Assembly: GCA_021324945.1 (NCBI GenBank)
Contig: JAJPID010000065.1
Location: 62,001-126,000 of the forward strand
Length of the DNA: 64,000 nucleotides
Source: Lysobacterales bacterium
GTDB taxonomy: Bacteria > Pseudomonadota > Gammaproteobacteria > Xanthomonadales > Rhodanobacteraceae
Direction of reading: 5' to 3'
In this document: positions 26,906 to 35,922 of the stretch, piece after piece
Layout of the letters: every line of letters begins with the position of its first letter
How positions within the stretch are numbered: the first letter of the stretch is position 1
The notes under the pieces: generated by a model
Database searches by the model: none
The model's input: only the letters and a program-made list of their open reading frames with translations
Told to the model about the DNA's origin: nothing
Position numbers and translations under genes: made by a program

Positions 26906-27739
26906 ATGAATTACAAACACGCCTTCCATGCCGGAAATTTCGCCGACGTGTTCAAGCACGCCGTAGTGCTGGCTCTGCTGGACGCACTCACGGCCAAGGA
27001 CAAGCCGCTCTGCTATTTCGACACGCACGCGGGTTCCGGCCGCTACCTGCTGAATGACGAGCCAGCGCACAAGACCGGCGAATGGCGTGAGGGCATCTTG
27101 CGTCTGTTCGACTTGCCGGATGCACCGCCACCGTTGCAACGCTACGTCGACGCGATGCTTGCGTTCAATCCGGATGGCGATCTGCGGATCTATCCGGGCT
27201 CGCCACTGCTGGCGGCGCACGCCCTGCGCGCGAACGATCGATTGGTCTTGTGCGAATTGCAGGACGATGAAGCAATCGCGCTGCGCGCGCTGTTCCGCAA
27301 CGATCCGCGTGTACACGTGCATCAACGAGACGGTTACGCGGCATTGAAGGCATTGCTGCCGCCCGCCGAGCGCCGCGGTCTGGTGCTGATCGACCCGCCG
27401 TTCGAGCGGCAAGCCCAGGAATTTCGTGTGATGGAAGCCGCACTGGGCGAGGCGCACGCGCGCTTTCCCGGGGGCGTCCATGCGGCCTGGTACCCAATCA
27501 AGCAGCGCGCGGCGATCAAACCGTTCGAGCGCTGGCTGGCATCACGTGCGTTCAAGAACGTGCTGCTCGCGGAGCTGCTGGTGCGCGCGGACGACTCACC
27601 GCTGCGTTTGAACGGATGCGGCATGGCGATCGTCAACGCACCATGGCGGTTCGATTCAACGCTTGCGTCGATCTTGTCTGTGCTGCAACCGCTGTTGGCG
27701 CAAGGCAAAGGCGCATCGCGCCGATTGCAGAAGCTTTAG
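26906..27739 (+). CDS. rlmJ: 23S rRNA (adenine-2030-N6)-methyltransferase RlmJ
   Basis: A 277-residue SAM-dependent methyltransferase. It begins MNYKHAFHAGNFADVFKH, the invariant RlmJ start, followed by YFDTHAGSGRY (SAM-binding motif I), and the catalytic LVLIDPPFE (DPPF motif IV). It methylates A2030 of 23S rRNA on the free RNA. The ATG at 26906 is fixed by this family start; the frame is open far upstream by chance. It diverges from copL with a 71-base shared promoter region and converges with a DUF1453-like gene. Confidence 0.95.
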   Translation: MNYKHAFHAGNFADVFKHAVVLALLDALTAKDKPLCYFDTHAGSGRYLLNDEPAHKTGEWREGILRLFDLPDAPPPLQRYVDAMLAFNPDGDLRIYPGSPLLAAHALRANDRLVLCELQDDEAIALRALFRNDPRVHVHQRDGYAALKALLPPAERRGLVLIDPPFERQAQEFRVMEAALGEAHARFPGGVHAAWYPIKQRAAIKPFERWLASRAFKNVLLAELLVRADDSPLRLNGCGMAIVNAPWRFDSTLASILSVLQPLLAQGKGASRRLQKL

Positions 27740-27754
27740 GCTCCAGCCGCCACA

Positions 27755-28306
27755 TCAACGAGCAGTGGAGCTCGCCCCAGGTCGGATCGGCTGCGACTGC
27801 GGGGTGTTTTTCGCCATGCGCAGCACGCCGATGTAATAAAAAACGTAATAACCGATCAACAGACCGAAAAGCGCCAGCGTCAACGGGCTGTTGGGATATG
27901 GCGGAGGTTGCGAAGCTGCATGCGCGGCCTGCATCGCCGGCCACAACACGGTGAAGCGGTACGCCAGACGTGCCAGCAAGAGCACGGTGATGGCAATACC
28001 GAACCAGCTATGCGGGATGTAATGCACGCCGTCGGCGTGGCGCTCGAACCGCGTCAGCTTCAAGCCCCACCAGCCCAGCGCGAGACCGGCGGCCAATCCG
28101 CCCGCCATCGTCGCGGCCATCAACGAATTCAGGGCCGAGCTGCCAAGCAGCAGCACCCCGATCACACAGAGGATCACCACGCGCACGGTCATGCGCGTGG
28201 GCTGCACAGGCTGCCGCCCGAAGTTGCGACGGAAGCGGCGGTAATACATCAAGGCGATCAGCGCGATGATGCCCGCGGTGGAAAGCGCATGAGGCGAGAG
28301 GGTCAT
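27755..28306 (-). CDS. DUF1453-like membrane protein
   Basis: A 183-residue inner-membrane protein with about five hydrophobic segments, beginning MTLSPHALSTAGIIALIALM and including YYRRFRRNFGRQPV after the first helix, a pattern seen in DUF1453/CcdC-like proteins. No catalytic motif is visible and the function is unknown. The start at 28306 is preferred because the upstream frame is Arg/Ala-rich and not protein-like. It converges closely with rlmJ (15 bases between stops). Confidence 0.7.
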   Translation of the reverse strand: MTLSPHALSTAGIIALIALMYYRRFRRNFGRQPVQPTRMTVRVVILCVIGVLLLGSSALNSLMAATMAGGLAAGLALGWWGLKLTRFERHADGVHYIPHSWFGIAITVLLLARLAYRFTVLWPAMQAAHAASQPPPYPNSPLTLALFGLLIGYYVFYYIGVLRMAKNTPQSQPIRPGASSTAR

Positions 28307-28426
28307 GGACTGGAATCCGAACCAAAGGCTGAACCATTCTAGCGACGCGGCGGCCGGGCTTCGAGTTACATTCGTCACCTTGACGCAAGCTGCGGTATAA
28401 ACAAGGCGGATCGCAGGAGACGCGTC

Positions 28427-28945
28427 ATGCGCATGCAGAATTTCGTTTTTCCGCTTCGTCATTTCATCGCACCGTTCGCTCTGGCCGCGCTGCTGGCTGC
28501 GTGCGAACCCGCGCCGCTGTACAAACCCGATGCCGCGGCCGTCACCGCCGCCCCTTCAACGGTGGCCACTGCGCCTGCGAACTACACCGGTCACGAAGTG
28601 ATCTGGGGCGGCCGCATCGTCGGCGTGCACAACTTCCCCGATCACAGCGAAATCGAAGTGCTCGGTTACCCGCTGGATTCCTCGCAGCGCCCGCGCTTCG
28701 ACCAACCTGCCAACGGACGTTTCATCGCGTTGATGCCGGGCTACGTCGAAAGCATGGATTATCCGCTTGGCGCGCCGATGACCCTGCTCGGCCGGATCGA
28801 AGGCACGCGCAGTGGCAAGGTCGGTGAAGCCGACTACGTGTTCCCGCTGGTAGCGGTGGAGCAATCGCACCGCTGGACGCCCGACGAAATGACCCGACCG
28901 CACGTGAGCTTCGGTGTGGGCGTGGGAGTGATCGGGATTCATTGA
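28427..28945 (+). CDS. Slp-family outer-membrane lipoprotein
   Basis: A 172-residue lipoprotein; the lipobox is LAACEP with Cys at residue 25. The body contains VIWGGRIVGVHNFPDHSEIE, LGYPLDSSQRPRF and GRFIALMPGYVE, the conserved core of the Slp/YeaY starvation-lipoprotein family, and ends with a Val/Gly-rich strand (FGVGVGVIGIH). GCAGGAGA precedes the ATG at a good distance. Slp proteins are induced in stationary phase or starvation in enterobacteria; the exact role is unknown. Confidence 0.9.
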   Translation: MRMQNFVFPLRHFIAPFALAALLAACEPAPLYKPDAAAVTAAPSTVATAPANYTGHEVIWGGRIVGVHNFPDHSEIEVLGYPLDSSQRPRFDQPANGRFIALMPGYVESMDYPLGAPMTLLGRIEGTRSGKVGEADYVFPLVAVEQSHRWTPDEMTRPHVSFGVGVGVIGIH

Positions 28946-29098
28946 AGCAGGAGCAGGGATGAGGGCTTGGCAGCGAGGACGCGAATGTCGGCGACTGGGG
29001 CCGGTCTTCAGTGCTGCGACCAAAAGCGGAAAGCTTCTCGTACGCTTGAAACTACCGAAGCCAATCGGTTTTGGCGCTCTCACTGCCAATCCCTGCCC

Positions 29099-30016
29099 CT
29101 AGTCTTCCGTATCCGCCTCGAAAAAACTCCAGCGCACCGCCGGGAATTTCTCTTTCAATTCGCGCTCGACGCGGTTGACGGCATTGATCAAATCGTTGGC
29201 ACTGCCGTTTGCGTCGCTGACCTTCATGCGCGCCTTGATCGCCAGCATGATGTCGTGCCCGAGTTGCAGCGTGATCATGTGGTAGAGCTTCGAAACTTCG
29301 GAATGGCCTTCCAGGAACTCGCGCAATTGCGCGCGCACGGCGGGTTCCGCGCTGGAGCCCACCAGCAGACTTTTTACTTCGTTCGCCACGGCGACGGCGA
29401 CCACCACCAGCAATGCGCCGATCACCAGGGACCCGATCGCATCAAACAATGGATTGCCGGTGAGGAGGGTCGCGCTCACCGCGATCAGCGCGAATGACAG
29501 GCCGAGCAGCGCGGCCAAGTCTTCGCCGAAGATCACCAGCAGTTCGCTTGAACGGCTGACGCGGAACCAGCGCCACAATCTCATTCCACCGCGCGCCTTG
29601 TTGATCTCGCGCAACGCACCCCACATCGATACCGATTCCGCGGCAACACCGAACGCCAGCACCAGAATCGCGAGCCACGCCCAGCGCAGCGGCTCGGGAT
29701 GTTGCAGCTTATGGATGCCCTCGTAGATCGAATACATGCCGCCGACCGAAAACAGCAGCATCGCGACGAGAAAGGACCAGAAGTACAGCGCATTGCCTTC
29801 GCCCAGCGGATGTTCTACCGAGGGCGGCCGCCGCGACTGCCGCATGCCGAGCAGCAGCAGACATTGATTGCCGCAATCGGCCAGCGAATGCACCGCTTCG
29901 GCCGCCATCGAACCGGAACCCGTGATCAACGCGGTCGCGAACTTGGTCAGGAAGATCGCGAAGTTGGCACCCAGTGCCAGCAGGATCGCACGCAGCGAAT
30001 GCGGTTGTTCTGACAT
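29099..30016 (-). CDS. Cation efflux (CDF) transporter
   Basis: A 305-residue cation diffusion facilitator of a different subgroup from the one at 12022. Helix II carries SMAAEAVHSLADCGNQCLL (H-S-x-x-D metal motif) and helix V carries VIFGEDLAALLGL (E/D-x-x-x-D). The C-terminal domain ends FPAVRWSFFEADTED. GAGGAAAA precedes the ATG. It resembles YdfM/ZNT9-like transporters. The metal is not evident. It diverges from mfd. Confidence 0.88.
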   Translation of the reverse strand: MSEQPHSLRAILLALGANFAIFLTKFATALITGSGSMAAEAVHSLADCGNQCLLLLGMRQSRRPPSVEHPLGEGNALYFWSFLVAMLLFSVGGMYSIYEGIHKLQHPEPLRWAWLAILVLAFGVAAESVSMWGALREINKARGGMRLWRWFRVSRSSELLVIFGEDLAALLGLSFALIAVSATLLTGNPLFDAIGSLVIGALLVVVAVAVANEVKSLLVGSSAEPAVRAQLREFLEGHSEVSKLYHMITLQLGHDIMLAIKARMKVSDANGSANDLINAVNRVERELKEKFPAVRWSFFEADTED

Positions 30017-30134
30017 GCGTTTTCCTCGTGCGCCGACGCAAGTCTAACGGCGAGTCGCGGTGAATCCGATAAAATGAGTATCTCTCTGCTGGCCGTAAGG
30101 CGCGTCCGGCAGTGTCTTCTATTGTACGCACGCA

Positions 30135-33100
30135 ATGACCAGTCCCCTCCTTCCCCTGCCGCCGCTGCCGCGCAGCGCCAATCAGCGCAAGACTTGGGCT
30201 GCACCGGCGGGTTCTTCACTTGCTCTGCTGTTGTGCGAAACCGCGCGTGCGCATGACGGCGTGGTGGTCGCGATTGCGCGCGACACGCATGGTGCGCGCA
30301 CGCTGGAAGACGAGTTGTCGGTGTTTGCGGGCAACCTGCCGGTGCTGCATTTTCCGGATTGGGAAACCCTGCCCTACGATCTGTTCGGCCCGCACCCGGA
30401 TATCGTTTCGCAGCGCATCGCGACGCTGTATCGACTGCCGAGTGTCAAGCGCGGCGTGCTGGTGGTGCCGGTCGCAACGCTGATGCAGCGCCTGGCGCCG
30501 CGCTCGCATATCGCCGGTTCCGGCCTATCGATCGCGCGCGGACAGCAGCTCGATCTCGCCGCCGAGCAACGCCGCCTGGAAGCCTGCGGCTATCGCAACG
30601 TGCCGCAAGTCAACGAGCCCGGTGATTTCGCTGTGCGCGGCGCGCTGATCGACATTTTCCCGATGGGCACGCGCGAGCCGTACCGCATCGAGCTGTTCGA
30701 CGAAGAAATCGATTCGATCCGCAGCTTCGACCCGGAAACCCAGCGCTCGCTGCAACAGGTGGATTCATAGAGCTGCTGCCTGCACGCGAATTCCCGCTGA
30801 CGGATCAAGCAACCAGGGTTTTCCGCGAGCGCCTGCGCGAGCGTTTTCCGATCGACGTGCGCCGCTGCCCGCTGTATCAGGACATGAGGGCTGGCGTGAC
30901 ACCCGCGGGCATCGAATATTACCTGCCGCTGTTCTTCGACCAGACCGAAACGCTGTTCGATTATCTGCACGAAGGCGCACTGTTCGTGGTCGGCGAAGGC
31001 GCGCTGGAATCTTCCGAACACTTCTGGGTGCAAGTCGGCGAGCGGTTCGATCAGCGCGCGCACGACATCGAGCGGCCGATTCTGCCGCCGATGGAGTTAT
31101 ATCTGTCACCGCAATCCCTGCGCGAGCACTTGAACAAGGTATTGCGCGTCGATTTGGACACGAACGATCAGGGCGCGGCGGATACCGGCACGCGCACCGC
31201 TCCCGATTTGCGCGGCGATCACCGGCACGCCACGTTCGCGCAGAAGTTGCGCGAATACCGCGATGCGAATCCTCAGCAGCGCGTGCTAATCGCCGCGGAT
31301 TCGGCCGGTCGGCGCGAGACGTTGATCGAACAACTGGCCGCCTCTGAATTGCGGCCGGAAGTGGTCGCAGGCTGGCAGACATTCGTTCGACCCGAAACGG
31401 AATTCGCCATCACCATCGCTCCGCTCGAACGCGGTTTCCTTCTCGAACAACCGCGCATCGTTGTTTTCACCGAGCGCGAGCTGATCGGCGAGCGAGCGCG
31501 CAGCGAACGCCGGCGGCGCGTCAGTGAACGCGACCCCGAAGCGATCGTGCGCGATCTGTCGGAACTGGCGATCGGCGCGCCGATCGTGCACGTCGATCAT
31601 GGTGTCGGCCGCTATCTCGGCCTGATCACGCTCGACGCGGGCGGCAGCCCCGGCGAGTTCCTCGCCATCGAATACGCCAAGGGCGACAAGCTCTACGTGC
31701 CGGTTGCGCAATTGTCGTTGGTCAGCCGCTATTCCGGCACCGCGCCGGAGCTGGCGCCGCTGCACTCACTGGGTGGCGACGCCTGGGAACGCGCCAAGCG
31801 CAAAGCCGCCGAGAAAGTTCGCGACGCGGCGGCGGAATTGCTGGCGATTCACGCGCAGCGCGCGGCGCGTCCGGGCGTTGCGTTGAATTACGACCGCGCA
31901 ATGCTGGCGCAATTCGCTGATGGCTTTCCATTCGAGGAAACGCCCGATCAGCAAGCGGCGATCGACGCGGTGCTGGACGATCTCTCATCCCCGAAACCAA
32001 TGGACCGCGTGGTCTGCGGCGATGTCGGTTTCGGCAAGACCGAGGTCGCGCTGCGCGCAGCCTTTGCCGCTGCGAGCGCCGGCAAGCAGGTTGCGCTGCT
32101 GGTGCCGACCACACTGCTGGCGCAGCAGCACTACGACAACTTCCGCGACCGGCTGGCGGATTTTCCGGTGCGTGTGGAATTGCTCTCGCGTTTCCGCACC
32201 AGGAAGGAAAGCAACGAAGCCCTGGAGAAACTCGCCGAAGGCAAGCTCGACGTGGTGATTGGCACGCACAAGCTGTTGCAGCCGGACGTGAAGTTCAAGG
32301 ATCTCGGCCTGTTGATCGTGGACGAGGAACACCGTTTCGGCGTGCGCCACAAGGAACAATTGAAGAAGCTGCGCGCGGAGGTCGACCTGCTCACCCTCAC
32401 CGCCACGCCGATCCCGCGCACGTTGAACATGGCAATGGCGGGTCTGCGCGATCTCTCGATCATCGCCACACCGCCGGCTCACCGCATGGCGGTCAAGACA
32501 TTGGTGGCGCAGTACGATCCGGCGCTGATCCGCGAGGCTTTTCAGCGCGAGCTGACGCGCGGCGGCCAGGTGTATTTCCTGCATAACAGCGTCGACACCA
32601 TCGAGCGCACCGCGCGCGAGCTGGAAAAGCTCGTCCCGGACGCGCGCATCCGCATCGCGCACGGCCAGATGCACGAACGCGAATTGGAACAGGTGATGCT
32701 GGACTTTCACCGCCAGCGTTTCAACGTGCTGGTGTGCACGACGATCATCGAATCGGGCATCGATGTGCCGACTGCGAACACGATCATCATCGATCGCGCC
32801 GACCGTTTCGGCCTGGCCCAGTTGCACCAGTTGCGGGGGCGCGTCGGGCGTTCGCATCATCGCGCCTACGCCTATCTGATCGTGCCGGATCGAAAGGCGA
32901 TGACCGCGGATGCGGAAAAGCGTCTGGAAGCCTTGTCCGCGCTGGAAGAACTGGGCGCTGGTTTCACGCTGGCCACGCACGATCTGGAAATTCGCGGTGC
33001 AGGCGAACTGCTGGGCGAGGAACAGTCCGGCCAGATCGAGGAGATCGGTTTTTCGCTTTACACTGAATTGCTGGAACGCGCGGTGCGCGCGCTGAAATCC

Positions 33101-33640
33101 GGCAAGGTGCCGGATTTCGATTTGAGCGACGAGCGCGGCACCGAAGTCGAACTGCACCTCCCCGCGCTGATTCCGGACGATTACCTGCCGGACGTGCATG
33201 CGCGGCTCACCTTGTACAAGCGCATCGCCGGCGCGCGCGACGAATTCGCGCTGCGCGAATTGCAGGTCGAGATGATCGACCGTTTCGGCCTGTTGCCGCA
33301 GCAAGTCAAAAACCTGTTCGCGATCGCCGCGCTGAAACTGCGCGCCACCCCGATGGGCATCCGCAAGCTCGATCTCGGTCCGAACGGCGGCCGCGTGCTG
33401 TTCCGCGACATGCCGGACATCGAACCGATGACCCTCCTGCAGCTGATCCAGCAACAGCCGCGCGTTTACAAGCTCGAAGGTCAGGACAAACTGCGCGTGA
33501 CGATGGAACTGCCCGGCGCGACTGAACGCCTGCGCGCCGCGAACGACCTGCTGGATGCGCTGGCGGTCAAGGGCGAAGGCGGCGCAGCGGCGCAAATCTC
33601 CTCTGTCGTCATTCCGAGGCTGTCGAAGGCGAAACCCTGA
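30135..33640 (+). pseudogene. mfd: Transcription-repair coupling factor Mfd, interrupted by a -1 frameshift
   Basis: Two frames together make one Mfd of about 1168 residues, the normal size. Codons 1-211 (frame from the ATG at 30135, UvrB-like region with FPDWETLPYD) end at TAG 30768-30770. The next frame is open from 30770 and continues the family sequence without loss: ELLPAREFPLTD follows QRSLQQVDS. One missing base near 30766-30770 explains the break. Later domains are intact: RNA-polymerase-interacting GAPIVHVDHGVGRYLG, Walker A GDVGFGKTEVA, LLIVDEEHRFG, QLHQLRGRVGRS and the TRCF C-domain. The last 11 residues lie in a dispersed repeat. Either a recent mutation or a sequencing error. Confidence 0.9.
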
Positions 33641-33706
33641 ATCCAGTGACTTCTTGCGGAGCGTCCGAATATCAAAGACACCGGATTCCCGCTTTGCGGA
33701 AATGAC
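33608..33706. repeat. Short dispersed element overlapping the end of mfd
   Basis: GTCATTCCG (33608-33616) and CGGAAATGAC (33697-33706) are near-perfect inverted ends of a 99-base element related to that at 16953-17080. Its first third encodes the last residues and stop codon of mfd. Confidence 0.5.
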
Positions 33707-33791
33707 GCTATTCTGCAACCAGAATCCCGGAACCCGCGTGCCTTTCTGAAGCATCCCGGATTCAGCATCGTTTCGGTCACGAGCAATCGCA

Positions 33792-34199
33792 ATGATCCCC
33801 CGCTTCACCGACTACGCCGCCAACGAACGCACGTACCTCGCGTGGGTGCGCACGGCCGTGGCGATCATGGCGTTCGGGTTCTTGGTCGAACGTTTCGATC
33901 TGTTCCTCGCCTATCTCGGCCGCGACAATCCGGGCGCATCGAGCAACGTGGTGGCATCGGCGGCCGCGCCGCATCACCTGCACTCGACGCAGATCGCAGG
34001 CCTTGCGCTGATTGCGCTTGGGATAATGATCACCTTCGGCGCGACTATCCGCTTCATCCATCACCGCAAGACCATCGCACGCGATGAAACGGTCGACTAC
34101 GGCACCGCGCTCGGTGACGTGATGCTGGCATTGCTGCTGATCTGCTTCGCGGCTTTCCTCGGTGTGTACGTCTACCACCAGTTGCTGACGCTGGATTGA
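33792..34199 (+). CDS. DUF202 (YidH-type) inner-membrane protein
   Basis: A 135-residue protein beginning RFTDYAANERTYLAWVRTAV, the hallmark of DUF202/YidH proteins, with three hydrophobic segments (AVAIMAFGFLVERF, IAGLALIALGIMITF, VMLALLLICFAAFLGVY). The function of the family is unknown. It stands between mfd and a GNAT gene on the same strand. Confidence 0.88.
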   Translation: MIPRFTDYAANERTYLAWVRTAVAIMAFGFLVERFDLFLAYLGRDNPGASSNVVASAAAPHHLHSTQIAGLALIALGIMITFGATIRFIHHRKTIARDETVDYGTALGDVMLALLLICFAAFLGVYVYHQLLTLD

Positions 34200-34237
34200 T
34201 ACGCTGCACACTTCCAGTTAGGGCCAGGAAAACGTGA

Positions 34238-34693
34238 ATGAGCGCGCCTTGCAGTGTCACCCTAGCCACCTTGAATGACGTCAACGCACTGACGCCGCTG
34301 TTCGACAGCTATCGCGTGTTCTACAAGCGCGCATCCGATCCCGTCGCTGCGCGTGAATTCCTGCGCGAGCGGCTCGCCTTGCGCGAATCGGTGATTTTCA
34401 TCGCCCGAAACGAACAAGGCGAAGCACTGGGATTCACACAACTCTATCCGTGCTTCTCCTCGGTTTCCGCACGACGGCTGTGGATCCTCAACGATCTTTT
34501 CGTCGCGGAATCCATACGCGGTCGCGGCGTGGCGCGTGCGTTGATGGATGCCGCGCGCAGGCACGCGCTGCAAACCGGCGCGATCCGGCTCACCCTGCAA
34601 ACCGCGCACGACAACGCACGTGCGCAGGCGCTGTACGAATCGCTGGGTTATGTGCGCAGCGAGGGGATGTTCGAGTATTCGCTGGAGCTATGA
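34238..34693 (+). CDS. GNAT-family N-acetyltransferase
   Basis: A 151-residue acetyltransferase. The acetyl-CoA binding motif A is ESIRGRGVARALMDAARRHA, and the C-terminal ALYESLGYVRSEGMFEYSLE is the usual GNAT end, here with the F-x-Y-x-L closure of small-molecule or protein acetyltransferases. AGGAAAA precedes the ATG. The acceptor is unknown. It converges with a methyltransferase gene 4 bases away. Confidence 0.88.
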   Translation: MSAPCSVTLATLNDVNALTPLFDSYRVFYKRASDPVAAREFLRERLALRESVIFIARNEQGEALGFTQLYPCFSSVSARRLWILNDLFVAESIRGRGVARALMDAARRHALQTGAIRLTLQTAHDNARAQALYESLGYVRSEGMFEYSLEL

Positions 34694-34697
34694 TTTT

Positions 34698-35381
34698 TTA
34701 GACGCGTTGCGCCCGCACCGCTTTCGACATCCGCCGCTGATAGACGAACACATTGGCCGGCGGCACGTTGCGCCAGGCCGTCCCGGCGCGCCTTACTTTC
34801 AGATCCAGCTCGCGCAGCAGCGCCCGCGGCACGGGGCCGATCGGCCCGTAGGTAAATTGCACAAAGCGGCCCTGCGGCCCGAGCACCGCGAACGCGGCAC
34901 GCAGGATTTCGCGTTGCACGCTGCGCGGCATGTACAGCAACCCAAGGCCGCTGACCACCGCGTCCACCCACCCCTTTTGGTCCAGCACACCACAGCGGCG
35001 AGCGATCGTCTGTGCGTCGCGCGCATCGCCTCGCTCCACGTGCACGCCGGGAAAGCGCTCGCTCAGGAATTGATGCAGGGCTTCGTTGAGCTCGATGACG
35101 AGCAGGTTGCGGGGAGCGATGCCGCGTTCCAGCAACGCGCGAGTGAACGCGCCAGTCCCCCCGCCGAATTCGATCACGCGTTGCGTCTGCGGCGGCAGTT
35201 GCTCGACCATCAGGCTCGCAAGCTGCCGGCCGGAAGGCGATACCGCCGCCGTTGCGAAGGGATTGCGCAGCCACTCGCGGAAGAATGTCAGCGCCGGATG
35301 GACGTCTGCCGCCAGATCGGCGGTGCGGCTTTGCAGATGCGAGCGGCTCATTTCGCGCGTTGTATCAAGCAGGGAGTCCAT
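34698..35381 (-). CDS. Class I SAM-dependent methyltransferase (phospholipid N-methyltransferase-like)
   Basis: A 227-residue methyltransferase. The order AVSPSGRQLASLMVEQL, VIEFGGGTGAFTRALLERG (SAM motif I), LLVIELNEALHQFL and HVERGDARD, then VDAVVSGLGLLYMP, matches the COG3963/PmtA group that methylates phosphatidylethanolamine, which also resembles rRNA adenine dimethylases. The enzyme has no membrane helix. The ATG at 35381 is used; an in-frame GTG lies 15 bases upstream, and neither has a clear ribosome-binding site. Substrate is inferred from resemblance only. Confidence 0.78.
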   Translation of the reverse strand: MDSLLDTTREMSRSHLQSRTADLAADVHPALTFFREWLRNPFATAAVSPSGRQLASLMVEQLPPQTQRVIEFGGGTGAFTRALLERGIAPRNLLVIELNEALHQFLSERFPGVHVERGDARDAQTIARRCGVLDQKGWVDAVVSGLGLLYMPRSVQREILRAAFAVLGPQGRFVQFTYGPIGPVPRALLRELDLKVRRAGTAWRNVPPANVFVYQRRMSKAVRAQRV

Positions 35382-35447
35382 GCGCGAGACCGGCACACGC
35401 GCGCGAAAACGGGCGGCGATCGCGCCGCCCGTCGATCTCCACGGAGA

Positions 35448-35825
35448 TCAATGGTGATAGTAGCCACCTTGGCCGCGATAGCCGTCGTGGTCATGCCAGC
35501 CGCGATCATGGTCGCGCCAGCGCCAATCGTCGCGATCGTGCCAGTGGTGGTAGTAGCCGCCGTCGTAATACCCGCCGATGTACACCGAGCCGTATGCCGG
35601 ATAGGGGTCGTAATATGCGGGCGCCGGCGGCCCGTAGTAGTACGCCGGCGCCGGCGCATAGTACGTCGGATAGTAGCCGTCGTAATAGCCGACGCTGACG
35701 CCTGGGGAATAGAAACCCAGCCCGATGCTGACGTGCGTACGCGCGAACGCGGCGGGTGTCGCGATCAAGCCGGCCACGACCAGGCCGGCGGCAATCAGGC
35801 TGCGGCGGAGAATTCGGGTGTTCAT
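35448..35825 (-). CDS. Secreted Tyr/Gly/His-rich small protein
   Basis: A 125-residue exported protein with a signal peptide (RRSLIAAGLVVAGLIATPAA, cut after AFA). The mature part is low-complexity: repeated GYY, YYG and PAY units, then a His/Asp/Trp-rich section (WHDRDDWRWRDHDRGWHDHD). Such proteins are common and unnamed in Xanthomonadales; metal or surface binding is possible but unproven. GGGAGG before the ATG at 35825 fixes the start, although the frame is open upstream. Confidence 0.8.
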   Translation of the reverse strand: MNTRILRRSLIAAGLVVAGLIATPAAFARTHVSIGLGFYSPGVSVGYYDGYYPTYYAPAPAYYYGPPAPAYYDPYPAYGSVYIGGYYDGGYYHHWHDRDDWRWRDHDRGWHDHDGYRGQGGYYHH

Positions 35826-35922
35826 GGTTACCTCCCGAAGCAGGGACGCTTCATGGACAATGTTGGGACGCAACCGATGAATATCTACTGAGCATGTTGC
35901 ACCAGTTTCGTGTGCGCGCCGT

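Noticed and set aside
30760-30775. Programmed frameshift in mfd
   Set aside because: No slippery heptamer or downstream structure is apparent and Mfd is not known to use recoding; a point deletion or an error is more likely.
31985-33808. Open frame of 607 codons antisense to mfd
   Set aside because: Composition-driven mirror frame; the plus strand encodes all helicase and TRCF motifs in order.
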